Shown: positions 33,100-43,063, numbered from the stretch's first letter. The stretch is DNA of 64,000 nucleotides from HR10 sp964615335 (GCA_964615335.1 CAZTMT010000003.1:1-64000), one strand, 5' to 3'. Made by a program: numbers and translations. The notes: generated by a model from the sequence alone, not told the origin.

Positions 33100-34500
33100 T
33101 TATCGCAGAAGCTGGCGGATTGTTCCCGTGGCCAGGGCCAGCTCCAGGCGCGCCAAATTGTACGCGTACAGGGCTGCCAGGTGATTTTCGCGCGCGCGTT
33201 GCAGGCGCGTTTGAGCATCGGTGACTTCCAGGCTCGTCGTCACGCCGGCTTCGTAGCGATGGCGCGCCTGTTCGAGTTCCCGTTGGGCGAGTGCGAGCCC
33301 CTCCTGGGCGACTCTCACCTGCTCCTGAGCTGAGCGCAAGCTGTCCAGCGCCGAACGGACTTCCAGCTCGATGCGCTGTCGTATCTCTTCGGTACGCAAC
33401 CGCTCCTGCATCCACTGAGCGTGCGCTTCCGCGCGTCGCGCCTGGCGTCCTCTCCCATCCAGAAGCGGGAGCCGAAGGGCGATGCCGTAGGTGCGCGTAG
33501 GCACGGCCTGTCCGGCCCTCGATCCGATGATCCCGTAGTCAGCAAATCCCACAAGGGTAGGCGCGTATTCCCAGCGCGCGGCGCTCTCGGCAAGACGGGC
33601 GGCTCTCTCGCGCTCGTGCTGCGCTCGGTAATCGGCGCGCGCCTGCCAGGCTGTGGCCAGGGCCTGTTCCACCGGGGGAATCTCCAGGGGGGTATACGTC
33701 AGCGTATCGGTGAGCTGAAGCGTCGTGTCCAGGTCCAGATTCAATGCCGCGAGCAGCTCCAGATGGGCTCGCCGTCTCTCGTTCTCGGCGACCAGCAGCC
33801 GCTGCCGTTCGTTCATGAGCTGCACGCGCGCGCGGGTGACTTCGATGCCGATTCCCGTTCCGGCGGCGCGCTGATCCTGAGCGAGCACAACCAGAGCTTC
33901 AGCCAGAGCGACGTTGGCGCGAGCGGTGGCCACAGCCGCTTCGGCGCGCAGCGCCGCCAGATAGAGGCGGGCGATCGCTGCGGCCACCTCATCGAGCACA
34001 CGCTCCAGATGTATCTCGGCGGCTTCGGCATTCGCCGTGGCCGCCTGAACGTGACGGATGACGCTGAAGTTGAAAAGCGTCTGCGTGGCCGTCGCGCGCA
34101 GATCGAAGGTCGTGAACGGTCCGACGAAGGGGCGAAATCCGGGAAGCGGAAGGCGAAGGCCCAGCGCTTCCAGATTCACGGTCCGGCTCTGTTGGCCGAC
34201 GGAAGCCTCGATGTGCGGCCAAAGCGCCGCGCGGACCTCATCGCGCCGCGCGCGAGCCTGGTGAAGCTGCTGCTCAGCCAGGCGCATGGAGATGTTCCCT
34301 TCCGAAGCAAAAGCCAGAGCGACAGCCTCCTTCAAGCTGAGGGAGAGAAGGCGAGGAGGACTTTGTGAGGCCTCCGCGTCGCTTCGAGGGGCACCGGATT
34401 GGGCCCCGCGCGCCGGACAGAAGGAGAGGCAGAGCAGACTCGCCGAGAGGATGAACCGCCTCCATCTTGGCCCAATCGGAAGTCGCCGACCTGCGTTCAT
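33100..34500 (-). CDS. TolC-family outer-membrane efflux protein
   Basis: A 466-residue exported protein (signal peptide ending near FCPARGAQ) with the two repeats of OEP domains: LSLKEAVALAFASEGNISMRLAEQQLHQARA for the first and RAERAARLAESAARWEYAPTLVGFADYG for the second, each followed by long coiled-coil helices (LRTEEIRQRIELEVRSALDSLRSAQEQVRVAQEGLALAQ). It would form the trimeric channel of an efflux or type I secretion pump. The obvious inner partners (HlyD and ABC genes) lie 9-14 kb to the right on the other strand. A GAGGTG site precedes ATG 34500. Confidence 0.92.
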   Translation of the reverse strand: MNAGRRLPIGPRWRRFILSASLLCLSFCPARGAQSGAPRSDAEASQSPPRLLSLSLKEAVALAFASEGNISMRLAEQQLHQARARRDEVRAALWPHIEASVGQQSRTVNLEALGLRLPLPGFRPFVGPFTTFDLRATATQTLFNFSVIRHVQAATANAEAAEIHLERVLDEVAAAIARLYLAALRAEAAVATARANVALAEALVVLAQDQRAAGTGIGIEVTRARVQLMNERQRLLVAENERRRAHLELLAALNLDLDTTLQLTDTLTYTPLEIPPVEQALATAWQARADYRAQHERERAARLAESAARWEYAPTLVGFADYGIIGSRAGQAVPTRTYGIALRLPLLDGRGRQARRAEAHAQWMQERLRTEEIRQRIELEVRSALDSLRSAQEQVRVAQEGLALAQRELEQARHRYEAGVTTSLEVTDAQTRLQRARENHLAALYAYNLARLELALATGTIRQLLR

Positions 34501-34641
34501 CGTGTCACCTCGTGAGAAGCATATGTGGTTTCTTCCAGACATCGCCGGACATTGTGCTCGAAGCATTCCCCGCTGTCAAAAAGAGATGGGCGTTCCGCCT
34601 CTCCAATGCGCGACATGGGTGACGGTCCGGAGGATGCGCCG

Positions 34642-34671
34642 TTGTCTCCTCGCGATAGTCTTTGGTAAAGT
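34642..34671 (+). promoter_or_regulatory. Candidate promoter of the biotin operon
   Basis: TTGTCT (34642-34647, four of six) and TAAAGT (34666-34671, four of six) are 18 bases apart, 25 bases before the bioB start. No BirA-type operator palindrome was recognised nearby. Confidence 0.35.
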
Positions 34672-34696
34672 ATTCGATTCTGTGGAGGGCGAGGTC

Positions 34697-35689
34697 ATGG
34701 GAGAGAACGGAGCTGCGATTCGCTACGATTGGACGCTTGCGGAGATCGAGGCGATCTATACGCTGCCGCTTCCGGAGCTGATCTTTCGCGCGCAGTCCGT
34801 TCATCGGCTCTTTCATCCTCCGGACGAAGTGCAGGGGTGCGCGCTTCTGAGCATCAAGACAGGGGGATGTCCTGAGGACTGTGCCTATTGTCCGCAGTCG
34901 GCTCATTATCGCACGGGGATCGTGCGTACGGATCTCATGTCGGTCGAAGAAGTGGTCGCAGCGGCTCGGCGCGCGCAGGAGCAGGGGGCGACGCGTTTTT
35001 GCATGGGGGCGGCCTGGCGCAGCGTCCCTTTGGGACCGGAGTTCGAGCGCGTCTTGGAGATGGTGCGGCGCGTGCGCGAGCTTGGAATGGAAGTCTGTTG
35101 CACGCTGGGGATGCTCACCCAGGAGCAAGCGCAGGCGCTCGCCGCGGCCGGATTGACGGCCTACAACCACAATCTCGACACCTCGCCCGAGTATTATGGG
35201 CGGATCATCACGACGCGCACCTACGCGGATCGGCTCGCGACGCTTGAGCGCGTGCGGCGCGCCGGCATCACCGTCTGCTGTGGAGGGATCATCGGCATGG
35301 GGGAGAGCCGATGGGACCGGTATCGGCTGCTCGAACAGTTAGCCACGCAACGGCCGCATCCGGAGAGCGTGCCCATCAACCTGCTCGTGCGCGTGGCTGG
35401 AACACCTCTCTCCGATGCGCCTCCGCTTGATGTGTTCGAGTTAGTGCGGATGATCGCTACGGCGCGCATTCTGATGCCTGCTTCCCTTGTGCGGTTGAGC
35501 GCGGGACGGCTCTCGCTCTCGGACGAAGCCCAGGCGCTGTGCCTGCTGGCCGGAGCGAATTCGATCTTCATCGGCGAGCGCCTGCTCACGACGCCCAACC
35601 CTTCGCTTGCGCGCGATCGCGAACTTTTGGCGCGATTGGGGATGCGCTTGCGCGGAGCGGAAGGAGGGGAAGCCGATGGCGCATCTTGA
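34697..35689 (+). CDS. bioB: Biotin synthase
   Basis: A 330-residue radical-SAM enzyme inserting sulfur into dethiobiotin. The [4Fe-4S] motif is GGCPEDCAYCPQS; the auxiliary-cluster cysteines lie in CCTLGML and CCGGIIGMGE; YNHNLDTSPEYY, SVPINLLVRVAGTP and GANSIFIGERLLTTPNP are family-specific. First gene of a four-gene operon; its last 14 bases overlap bioF. Confidence 0.97.
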   Translation: MGENGAAIRYDWTLAEIEAIYTLPLPELIFRAQSVHRLFHPPDEVQGCALLSIKTGGCPEDCAYCPQSAHYRTGIVRTDLMSVEEVVAAARRAQEQGATRFCMGAAWRSVPLGPEFERVLEMVRRVRELGMEVCCTLGMLTQEQAQALAAAGLTAYNHNLDTSPEYYGRIITTRTYADRLATLERVRRAGITVCCGGIIGMGESRWDRYRLLEQLATQRPHPESVPINLLVRVAGTPLSDAPPLDVFELVRMIATARILMPASLVRLSAGRLSLSDEAQALCLLAGANSIFIGERLLTTPNPSLARDRELLARLGMRLRGAEGGEADGAS

Positions 35690-36839
35690 GGTGCTTCGGC
35701 AGCGCGTGATGGCGCGGCTGGCCGAGTGGGAGGCCGCCGGGCTCCGACGCGTGCTCCGCCCTCCGGCCGGGATTGATCTTTCGTCGAACGACTATTTGGG
35801 GCTGGCGGCGCATCCCCGCCTGGTGCGTCGCCTGATCGAAGCCCTTCAGCACGAGGGATGTGGCGCGACGGCGTCGCGCCTTCTGCGCGGCCATCGGGAG
35901 ATCTTCACCCAGGTCGAACGGCGCTTCGCGGCGTGGAAGGGAACGGAAGCGGCGCTCTATTTCGGAAGCGGATATGCGGCGAATCTCGGCGTCCTGACGA
36001 CGTTTCTTGAACCCGGGGATGTCGTCTTCTCCGACGAGCGTAATCACGCGAGCTTGATTGATGGGATGCGTCTCGCGCGCGCTCGGCGCGTCGTCTTCCC
36101 GCATCGTGACGTGGAGGCCCTCGCGCGCGCCCTTCGAGAGGAGCCGGGACAGAAGTTCCTCGTCACCGAATCGCTCTTCAGCATGGATGGGGATCGAGCG
36201 CCGCTGCGCGAATATGCCGCGCTCTGTCGCGAGACAGGGACGGCTCTCATCGTGGATGAAGCGCATGCGGTCGGCCTCTATGGCAAGCGGGGAAGTGGAT
36301 TGATCGAGGAGATGGGAGTGGCCGAGGATGTCTTCCTCTCCATCAATACGGCGGGGAAAGCGCTCGGCGTCTGCGGAGCGTTCGTCGCCGGACCGGCCTG
36401 GGCGATCGAATATCTGATTCAGCGCGCGCGGACGTTCGTCTTCTCGACGGCTCCGCCGCCGGCTCTGATGGCTGCACTGGATGAAGCCCTGACGCTTCTG
36501 GAGGAGGAGCCTTTTCGGCGCGTGCGCGTGCGGGAGAATGCACGTCGACTGCGGGAGCAGCTCCGGGAGGTTGGGATCGAAGTCCCCGAAGAGGACTCGC
36601 CGATCATTCCGATCCTGCTGGGCGAGAACGCGCGCGCCGTCGCCGTCGCGGCGGCTTTGCAGGACGAGGGCTTCGATGTGCGGGCGATTCGCCCCCCGAC
36701 TGTCCCTCCCGGCACAGCGCGGTTACGTGTCTCGGTCAACATCCACGTGGATGAGACCATCGCCAGTCGGTTCGTCTCCGCTTTGGCGAAGATCTTGAAA
36801 TCTCATGCCGTGCTGTCGGCGAAAGGGGGGGGAGGATGA
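35676..36839 (+). CDS. bioF: 8-amino-7-oxononanoate synthase
   Basis: A 387-residue PLP enzyme condensing pimeloyl thioester with alanine. Motifs: SSNDYLGLAAHPRL, GATASRLLRGHREIF, DERNHASLIDGMRLARA, VDEAHAVGLYGKRGSG, and the PLP lysine in NTAGKALGVCGAFVAG. GGAGGGGAAGCC precedes the start, which lies within the end of bioB; the stop overlaps bioD by ATGA. Confidence 0.96.
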   Translation: MAHLEVLRQRVMARLAEWEAAGLRRVLRPPAGIDLSSNDYLGLAAHPRLVRRLIEALQHEGCGATASRLLRGHREIFTQVERRFAAWKGTEAALYFGSGYAANLGVLTTFLEPGDVVFSDERNHASLIDGMRLARARRVVFPHRDVEALARALREEPGQKFLVTESLFSMDGDRAPLREYAALCRETGTALIVDEAHAVGLYGKRGSGLIEEMGVAEDVFLSINTAGKALGVCGAFVAGPAWAIEYLIQRARTFVFSTAPPPALMAALDEALTLLEEEPFRRVRVRENARRLREQLREVGIEVPEEDSPIIPILLGENARAVAVAAALQDEGFDVRAIRPPTVPPGTARLRVSVNIHVDETIASRFVSALAKILKSHAVLSAKGGGG

Positions 36840-37501
36840 AGCGCGGCGTGTTCGTCACGGGGACAGATACCAATGTCGGGAAGACCGTCGTCTCGGCAGC
36901 GCTCTTTCACCGTTATCGAGGCGAGACGTCGCTTTGCTATTGGAAGCCCGTGCAAACGGGGATCGAGCAGGATGACGATACGGCCACTGTGCGGATTCTC
37001 GGAGCGTGTGTCGAGGAAGAGGTCTTCGATCGTGGTGTGCGGTTACCGCGTCCGGTCTCTCCGCATCTGGCGGCGCGCTGGGCGGGGGAGCGCATTGTGC
37101 TCTCGGCGCTTCGGAAGCTCTGGGAGGAAGCGCCGGCGGACATCCGATGGATCGTCGAGGGAGCCGGAGGGGTATTGGTTCCCCTCAATGAGCGGGAGCT
37201 GATGAGCGATTTGATTCGCGCGCTGGCCCTGCCGGTCCTCATCGTCGCGCGCTCGACGTTGGGGACGATCAATCACACGCTGCTCACGCTGGAAGCGCTG
37301 CGCCGTCGCGAGATTCCCGTTGTGGGCGTCGTGATGGTCGGACCGCCGGATCGGGAGAATCGGCGCGCGATCGAAGAGTACGGGAGTGTTCCCGTTCTCG
37401 GGGAGATGCCGATCTGGGAGCCGCTCACCGCCCATGCCCTCAGCGCGTGGGCGCGCCAGGAACTGGATCCGCAAGGGCGTCTTCGGGAGTGCTGGTCATG
37501 A
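36836..37501 (+). CDS. bioD: Dethiobiotin synthetase
   Basis: A 221-residue P-loop enzyme closing the ureido ring of dethiobiotin with ATP and CO2. The P-loop is GTDTNVGKTVVSAAL; the CO2/substrate lysine and threonine are in WKPVQTGIEQDDD; EGAGGVLVPL and GTINHTLLTLEALRRR are characteristic. It overlaps bioF and bioA by four bases each. Confidence 0.95.
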   Translation: MKRGVFVTGTDTNVGKTVVSAALFHRYRGETSLCYWKPVQTGIEQDDDTATVRILGACVEEEVFDRGVRLPRPVSPHLAARWAGERIVLSALRKLWEEAPADIRWIVEGAGGVLVPLNERELMSDLIRALALPVLIVARSTLGTINHTLLTLEALRRREIPVVGVVMVGPPDRENRRAIEEYGSVPVLGEMPIWEPLTAHALSAWARQELDPQGRLRECWS

Positions 37502-38838
37502 GCGAGCTGGTCGCGCGCGATCGCCGATATCTCTGGCATCCCTACACGCAGATGCTGACGGCGCCTCCCCCGCTGCCGATCGTGCGCGGGCAGGGCGTTT
37601 ATCTTTACACGGAGGATGGACGGCGCTTGCTCGACGGGATCTCCTCCTGGTGGGTGAACATTCACGGGCACAGCCATCCGAAACTCACCGAAGCGCTTCT
37701 GCGGCAGGCGCAGGAGCTCGAACACGTCATCTTCGCCGGGTGCACGCATCGGCCGGCCGTTGAGCTGGCCGAACAGCTAGTGGCCCTTTTGCCGCCCGGA
37801 CTCACGCGCATCTTCTATTCGGACGATGGTTCGACGGCCGTCGAGGTGGCGCTCAAAATGGCGCTGCAATACTGGTGGAATCGGGGAGAGAAGCAACGCC
37901 ACACGCTCGTCGCCCTGCATTACGCCTATCACGGAGATACCTTTGGGGCGATGTCCGTCAGCGAAGCGTCCGTCTTCACCGAGCCATTTGCGCCCTTGCT
38001 CTTTCGCGTGCGGCGCGCCCATGCCCCCTACTGCTATCGGTGTCCGCTCGGGCTGACGCGCCCCACCTGTCAGATCGCGTGCCTGGGGGATCTGGAGCGC
38101 GTTCTCGCCGAGGAAGGGGATCGCGTCGCGGCGGTGATCATCGAGCCCATGCTTCAGGGAGCGGGAGGCATGATCGTCTGGCCCGCGGAGTTTCTGGCGG
38201 GCGTGCGGCGCCTGTGCGATCGCTTCGGCGTGCTGCTCATCGCCGATGAGGTCCTGACGGGATTCGGACGAACGGGGCACATGTTTGCCTGCGAGCACGC
38301 CGGGGTGCGCCCTGACATCATGTGCTTGTCCAAAGCGCTCACCGGGGGATACCTCCCGCTCGGAGTGACGGCGACGACCGAGGCTGTCTACGAGGCCTTC
38401 CTGAGCCCAGACCGGCGCCGCACGTTCTTTCACGGCCACTCGTACACGGCCAATCCGCTGGCCTGCGCCGTCGCTCTGGCCAGCCTGGAGTTGTTGCGCA
38501 CCGAGGGGACGCTCTCTCGTGTGATCGCGCTGGAGAAACAGTTGCGCGCTCGCCTGGAGCCCATGCGTGCCTTTCCCCATGTGGGGGATGTGCGGGTCCT
38601 GGGCGGCGTGGGGATTCTGGAGCTGGTGCGGGATAAACAGACGAAGGAGGCCGAAGGGTATCTGGATCGCATCGGACCCATGCTCAGCGCCGAATTCCTC
38701 CGTCGCGGACTCTTGTTGCGTCCGCTCGGGAATGTGCTCTACTTCATGCCCCCCTATGTCATCTCGGAATCGGAGGCGGAGTGGGCGCTCGATCAGATCG
38801 CCGATGTGCTGGCGCGTTGGCGCTGGCCCGCAGAGTGA
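37498..38838 (+). CDS. bioA: Adenosylmethionine-8-amino-7-oxononanoate aminotransferase
   Basis: A 446-residue class III aminotransferase. Motifs: WHPYTQM, GISSWWVNIHGHSHP, YSDDGSTAVEVALKMA, HYAYHGDTFGAMSV, EPMLQGAGGM, IADEVLTGFGRTG, and the PLP lysine in CLSKALTGGYLPLG; the FFHGHSYTANPLAC segment distinguishes BioA from other class III enzymes. It is the last biotin gene, converging with the aminotransferase gene after 15 bases. Confidence 0.96.
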   Translation: MSELVARDRRYLWHPYTQMLTAPPPLPIVRGQGVYLYTEDGRRLLDGISSWWVNIHGHSHPKLTEALLRQAQELEHVIFAGCTHRPAVELAEQLVALLPPGLTRIFYSDDGSTAVEVALKMALQYWWNRGEKQRHTLVALHYAYHGDTFGAMSVSEASVFTEPFAPLLFRVRRAHAPYCYRCPLGLTRPTCQIACLGDLERVLAEEGDRVAAVIIEPMLQGAGGMIVWPAEFLAGVRRLCDRFGVLLIADEVLTGFGRTGHMFACEHAGVRPDIMCLSKALTGGYLPLGVTATTEAVYEAFLSPDRRRTFFHGHSYTANPLACAVALASLELLRTEGTLSRVIALEKQLRARLEPMRAFPHVGDVRVLGGVGILELVRDKQTKEAEGYLDRIGPMLSAEFLRRGLLLRPLGNVLYFMPPYVISESEAEWALDQIADVLARWRWPAE

Positions 38839-38853
38839 GCCATCGGTGCTCCT

Positions 38854-40008
38854 TCAGAGCATTCTTCGCATCGCGTCCAGAGCGGCTTCCAGAACGTCCA
38901 TCGTCACGGAGAAGGTGAACCGCAAATGTCCTTCTCCATGGGGGCCGAAGACGACTCCGGGGACTGTCGCGACGCCCGTTCGCGTGAGGAGCCGATCGAA
39001 GGCGTCCCAGCTTTTAGATCCGAGGACCGGCTCCACGTTGGGGAAGGCGTAAAACGTCCCCTGCGGGAGATCGCAGATGAAGCCCAGTTCTCGAAGCCCC
39101 TGCACGAGCCGATCGCGCCTCTGGCGATAGGCCTCGCGCGCCTGCGCGATGAAGTCTTCGCCTTCGGTGAGAGCGGCGACGGCCGCCCATTGCATCGGCG
39201 TGCTCACGACGTTGACCGTGTTGAGGACCAGTTTTCGCAGCGCGCTCATCCAGGGGTCGGGCGCGACGACGTATCCGACACGCCATCCCGTCATGGCGTA
39301 GGATTTCGAGAGCGTGAAGACGCTCAGCGTGCGCTCGAGCATCCCGGGCAAAGAAGCGATCGAGACGTGAGGGGTCTCAAACGTCAGGTCCTCATAAGCC
39401 TCGTCGGAGATCACCACCAAATCGCGTTCCCGAGCGAAATCGGCGATCTCCTGAAGCTCTCCGGCCGTGAGGACGAACCCCGTGGGGTTGGCGGGTGTGT
39501 TCACCAGTAGGACGCGGCTACGGGATGTCGCGTGCTTCTGGAGGGCGCGTCGGCATCCGCGCTCTCGCGCTTCCGTCCAGCGGACGAGTCGAAGCCGTCC
39601 GCCGGCCAGAGCGACGAGATCCCGCATCGGCGTCCAGTAGGGGGAGAAGATCAGGACTTCATCGCCGGGGTTGACTGTGGCCAGCAAGGCGACCAGCAGT
39701 CCATGAAGCCCGCCGCTTGTGACAACCGCCTGGTCGGCCTCGGCCGGAATTCTGTTTTTCCGGCGCACCTTCTCGATGATCGCTGCGCGCAACTCCGGGA
39801 TGCCGCTTGAGGGCGCGTATCGGGTGCGATTCTCCCGCAGAGCGCGAACGGCCGCCTCTTTGATGAAATCGGGCGTCTCGAAGAAGGGTTCGCCTGCGTG
39901 AAGAGGATAGACGGAGTGACCGGGACCGAGCTCCAGAAGGCGGTTCCGAATCCGGGCGATTTCGGAGAACGCGATCTGCGCGCACCGCGCTGCCACCTGC
40001 CGCTTCAT
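38854..40008 (-). CDS. Class I/II PLP-dependent aminotransferase (aspartate-type)
   Basis: A 384-residue fold-type I aminotransferase. YPLHAGEPFFETPDFIKEAA, RYAPSSGIPELRAAI, VTSGGLHGLLVALLATVNPGDEV, NTPANPTG, ISDEAYEDLTF and the PLP lysine motif FTLSKSYAMTGWRVGY are all present. The arginine near the C-terminus (GHLRFTFS) would bind the alpha-carboxylate. Most such enzymes use aspartate or aromatic amino acids; the exact substrate is open. GCGGAGGAGACA precedes the ATG. Confidence 0.92.
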   Translation of the reverse strand: MKRQVAARCAQIAFSEIARIRNRLLELGPGHSVYPLHAGEPFFETPDFIKEAAVRALRENRTRYAPSSGIPELRAAIIEKVRRKNRIPAEADQAVVTSGGLHGLLVALLATVNPGDEVLIFSPYWTPMRDLVALAGGRLRLVRWTEARERGCRRALQKHATSRSRVLLVNTPANPTGFVLTAGELQEIADFARERDLVVISDEAYEDLTFETPHVSIASLPGMLERTLSVFTLSKSYAMTGWRVGYVVAPDPWMSALRKLVLNTVNVVSTPMQWAAVAALTEGEDFIAQAREAYRQRRDRLVQGLRELGFICDLPQGTFYAFPNVEPVLGSKSWDAFDRLLTRTGVATVPGVVFGPHGEGHLRFTFSVTMDVLEAALDAMRRML

Positions 40009-40148
40009 TGTCTCCTCCGCGCGTGGGGCTCTCTCATGGGGAGAGCATTATACCGTTCGGGAAGGACGCGCGCTATGGGGCTTCGGGGAAAATACAGGGC
40101 GGCGCCCTCGGTTGCTCTCGGCTTGCTCTCCTGGCTAGAATCGCAGTC

Positions 40149-41123
40149 ATGGAGACGTGCGCGGTCCATGAGCGCGTGTCGCTCTGGCGCGATCTGAAGG
40201 AGCCGGCCGTGCTGCTGGGCGCTGCCGGTGTGGGCACGTTTCTTTCCACGCAGTGGCCTGAGACGGCTCGCCTCTCCGAACGGGCGATCTCTCCGCTTCT
40301 GGTGCTGGTGCTTTTCACCCTTTTTGCGCGCGTCTCGCTGGAGCGGCTTCGCGAAGCGGTTCGCGATCGGAAGTACGTGCTCTCGGTCCTCGGCATGAAT
40401 TTCGTCAGCGCGCCTGTACTCGCTTTCCTTCTGGGACGTCTCTTTCTGCCCGATGTGCCAGAATTGCGCGTGGGGTTATTCCTGGCGCTTCTGACGCCCT
40501 GCACGGACTGGTATCTCATCTTCACGCATCTGGTCGGGGGCGATGTGGCGCGCAATCTCGCGGTGTTGCCGTGGAATCTCGTCCTTCAGCTCGCTCTTTT
40601 ACCCGTTTATCTGTGGCTCTTCACCTCGGCCTGGCTTCCGATGGAGTGGGGGGAGGCCGGGCGCGCGCTTCTTCTTTTTGTCGGGCTCCCTCTGCTTCTG
40701 GCGCAGCTCTTTCGGCGGCGATGGGGGGAGCGACCGGAGCTCGTGCCCATGGGATTTCTCGCCCTGGCGCTCGTGGTGCTGGCCATGTTCGCGAGCCAGG
40801 GGGGGATCGTGCTTGCGCACCCGATGCTCTTTCTGCGACTGGCCCCTCCGCTTCTTCTCTTCTATGGGCTCTCGCTCGGGATCGCGTGGATCCTGGCGCG
40901 TCGCCTTCGGTATCCGCGAGAACGCTTCTTGGCTCTGGCCTGCACGGCGATGGCTCGGAATTCGCCGCTTGTTCTGCCGCTCGCTCTGGTTCTCTTCCCG
41001 GAGCATCCGATCGTCGCGCTCAGTCAGGTGGTGGAACCCATCCTGGAGATTCCGAGCCTCATTCTCTTCTCCGCTCTGGTGAAGCGGTCCTGGGCTCGCC
41101 GCGAACGCCTCGTCCAGCCGTGA
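40149..41123 (+). CDS. Bile acid:sodium symporter (BASS)-like transporter, arsenic-resistance type
   Basis: A 324-residue polytopic membrane protein with about ten hydrophobic helices. LLTPCTDWYLIFTHLVGGDVARNLAVLPWNLVLQ resembles the CTDW-containing helix pair of BASS/ACR3-related 'arsenic resistance' proteins; ARNSPLVLPLAL fits the second half. It may export an oxyanion or move an organic acid. No ars regulator or reductase is adjacent, so the arsenic label is only by family. ATG 40149 was chosen; the upstream in-frame extension has no membrane character. Confidence 0.82.
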   Translation: METCAVHERVSLWRDLKEPAVLLGAAGVGTFLSTQWPETARLSERAISPLLVLVLFTLFARVSLERLREAVRDRKYVLSVLGMNFVSAPVLAFLLGRLFLPDVPELRVGLFLALLTPCTDWYLIFTHLVGGDVARNLAVLPWNLVLQLALLPVYLWLFTSAWLPMEWGEAGRALLLFVGLPLLLAQLFRRRWGERPELVPMGFLALALVVLAMFASQGGIVLAHPMLFLRLAPPLLLFYGLSLGIAWILARRLRYPRERFLALACTAMARNSPLVLPLALVLFPEHPIVALSQVVEPILEIPSLILFSALVKRSWARRERLVQP

Positions 41124-41151
41124 CCGAAAAACACGCGCCGGAGTCAACGGC

Positions 41152-41181
41152 TTGACGCTCGCGCTGACGGACTGGTACTTT
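41152..41181 (+). promoter_or_regulatory. Candidate promoter at the head of the exporter block
   Basis: TTGACG (41152-41157, five of six) and TACTTT (41176-41181, three of six) are 18 bases apart. The predicted start of transcription coincides with the GTG at 41189, implying a leaderless message. Confidence 0.3.
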
Positions 41182-41188
41182 GCTTGCC

Positions 41189-43063
41189 GTGAGGGCGCCT
41201 GTGGATCTGGTTCGCGAGGAAGACGTTCTCGGGAGAGCGTACGATGCGCGGCTGATGCGGCGGCTGCTGGGATTCTTGCGGCCGCATCGGCGAACGCTGC
41301 TGATTGCCGTTCTGCTCATCCTGGGGGCTTCGCTTGTTCAACTGGCCGGACCAGCCCTGACCGTTATCGCGGTGGATCTCTTCATCCATCCGCGCCCTGG
41401 GATGAGTCCTCTGGCAGCTCTGGCCGAGCGCGCTCTCGGGGCGCTCGGATGGTCGCTCTCTCCTCTCATGGGGCTGCATCTGGTCGGGGGACTTTTTCTG
41501 GCCTCTCTGCTTGTGCATTTCGCTTTGAGCTATGGGCAGACGGTGCTCGTTCAGGCGCTCGGACAGCAGCTCATGTTCGATCTCAGGGAGCGGATCTTCG
41601 AACATCTACAGCGCGTGGACGTGCGGTTCTATGATCGCCATCCGGTCGGCCGATTGATGACGCGCCTGACGACAGATGTGGATGCGCTCAACGAGCTGTT
41701 CACGGCCGGGGTGGTCTCTTTCTTTCAGGATGTCTTTCTGCTTCTGGGGATCGTCGGTCTCATGTTCTATTTGAACTGGCGGCTGGCGCTGGTCGCCTTT
41801 CTCGTCCTTCCGCTGCTTGTCGTGGTGACGCTCTGGTTCCGGGCGAATGCGCGCCGGGCCTATCGCGAGGTGCGCACGCGCCTGGCGCGCTTGAATGCCT
41901 TCCTGCAGGAGCACATCACGGGCATGGCGACCGTTCAGCTCTTCAACGCGCGGCGGCAGAGCTTCGAGCAGTTCGATCGCCTGAATGCCGATCACCGCCA
42001 GGCGAATCTGGAGACGATCTTCTATTACGCCGTCTTCTTCCCGGCCGTGGAGCTGGTGAGCGCTCTGGGGATTGCGCTCATCATCTGGTACGGGGGACAT
42101 CGGGTTCTGGAGGGACATCTGACGCTCGGGGCGCTGATCGGGTTCGTGCAGCTCTCGCAGCGATTCTTCCAGCCCATTTCCGATCTGAGCGAGAAGTACA
42201 ACATTCTGCAATCGGCCCTGGCGGCTTCCGAACGCATCTTCGCCCTCCTGGATACACCCATCGCCGTGTCCTCGTCAGGGAGGTATCGCCCCGAGCGCGT
42301 GCGGGGGCATATCGAATTTCGGAACGTCTGGTTCGCGTACGAGGGAGAGGAATGGGTCCTGCGCGATGTCTCTTTCCAGATTCATCCCGGGGAGACGGTC
42401 GCCGTAGTCGGGCCGACGGGCGCGGGCAAGACGACGCTCGCGCATCTGCTGCTCCGCTTCTACGACGTCCAGAGGGGAGCGATTCTGCTGGATGGCCGAG
42501 ATCTTCGGGAGTGGGATCTGTCCGCCTTGCGGCGCGCCTTCGCTCTGGTGCCGCAAGATGTCTTCCTCTTCTCCGGAGATGTGGTGACGAACATTCGTCT
42601 GGGCGAGCCGCGCATTTCGGAGGAGCGCGTGCGGGAGGTAGCGCGCCGCGCCCACCTTGAGGAGGTCATCGAGCGGTTGCCGCGCGGGTACGCGACGGAG
42701 GTCGGCGAGCGCGGGGCTCGGCTTTCGACCGGGCAGAAGCAATTGATCGCCTTCGCGCGGGCTCTGGCTTTCGATCCCCCGATCCTCATCCTGGATGAGG
42801 CGACGGCTCATGTGGATCCGCATACGGAGGGGCTTCTGCAAGAGGCCTTGGAAGCCCTTCTGAAGGGGCGCACGAGCGTGATCATCGCTCATCGGCTCTC
42901 GACGATCCAGAGGGCCGATCGAATCGTTGTGCTTCACAAAGGGCGGGTGCGGGAGATCGGCTCGCATGCGGAATTATTGAAGCGCGACGGACTGTATGCG
43001 CGGCTCTATCGCTTGCAGTATCGTCAGATGGTTGGCAGGCCTCTGGCGGAAGAGGGATCCTGA
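41189..43063 (+). CDS. MsbA-like ABC exporter (fused membrane and ATPase domains)
   Basis: A half-transporter of about 624 residues. Residues ~30-330 form six TM helices (FLRPHRRTLLIAVLLILGAS, VVSFFQDVFLLLGIVGLMFYLNW, LVSALGIALIIWYGGH). The ATPase half has Walker A GPTGAGKTT, Q-loop ALVPQDVFLFSGDVVTNIRLG, signature LSTGQKQLIAFARAL, Walker B ILILDEATAHVD and H-loop IIAHRLSTI. It dimerises to flip lipids or export drugs; the substrate is unknown. The start is GTG 41189; a TTG nine bases upstream is possible. It begins a run of six plus-strand genes. Confidence 0.93.
   Translation: MRAPVDLVREEDVLGRAYDARLMRRLLGFLRPHRRTLLIAVLLILGASLVQLAGPALTVIAVDLFIHPRPGMSPLAALAERALGALGWSLSPLMGLHLVGGLFLASLLVHFALSYGQTVLVQALGQQLMFDLRERIFEHLQRVDVRFYDRHPVGRLMTRLTTDVDALNELFTAGVVSFFQDVFLLLGIVGLMFYLNWRLALVAFLVLPLLVVVTLWFRANARRAYREVRTRLARLNAFLQEHITGMATVQLFNARRQSFEQFDRLNADHRQANLETIFYYAVFFPAVELVSALGIALIIWYGGHRVLEGHLTLGALIGFVQLSQRFFQPISDLSEKYNILQSALAASERIFALLDTPIAVSSSGRYRPERVRGHIEFRNVWFAYEGEEWVLRDVSFQIHPGETVAVVGPTGAGKTTLAHLLLRFYDVQRGAILLDGRDLREWDLSALRRAFALVPQDVFLFSGDVVTNIRLGEPRISEERVREVARRAHLEEVIERLPRGYATEVGERGARLSTGQKQLIAFARALAFDPPILILDEATAHVDPHTEGLLQEALEALLKGRTSVIIAHRLSTIQRADRIVVLHKGRVREIGSHAELLKRDGLYARLYRLQYRQMVGRPLAEEGS

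Noticed and set aside
34501..34696. Possible BirA operator before bioB
   Set aside because: No interrupted palindrome of the BirA type could be recognised in the gap.
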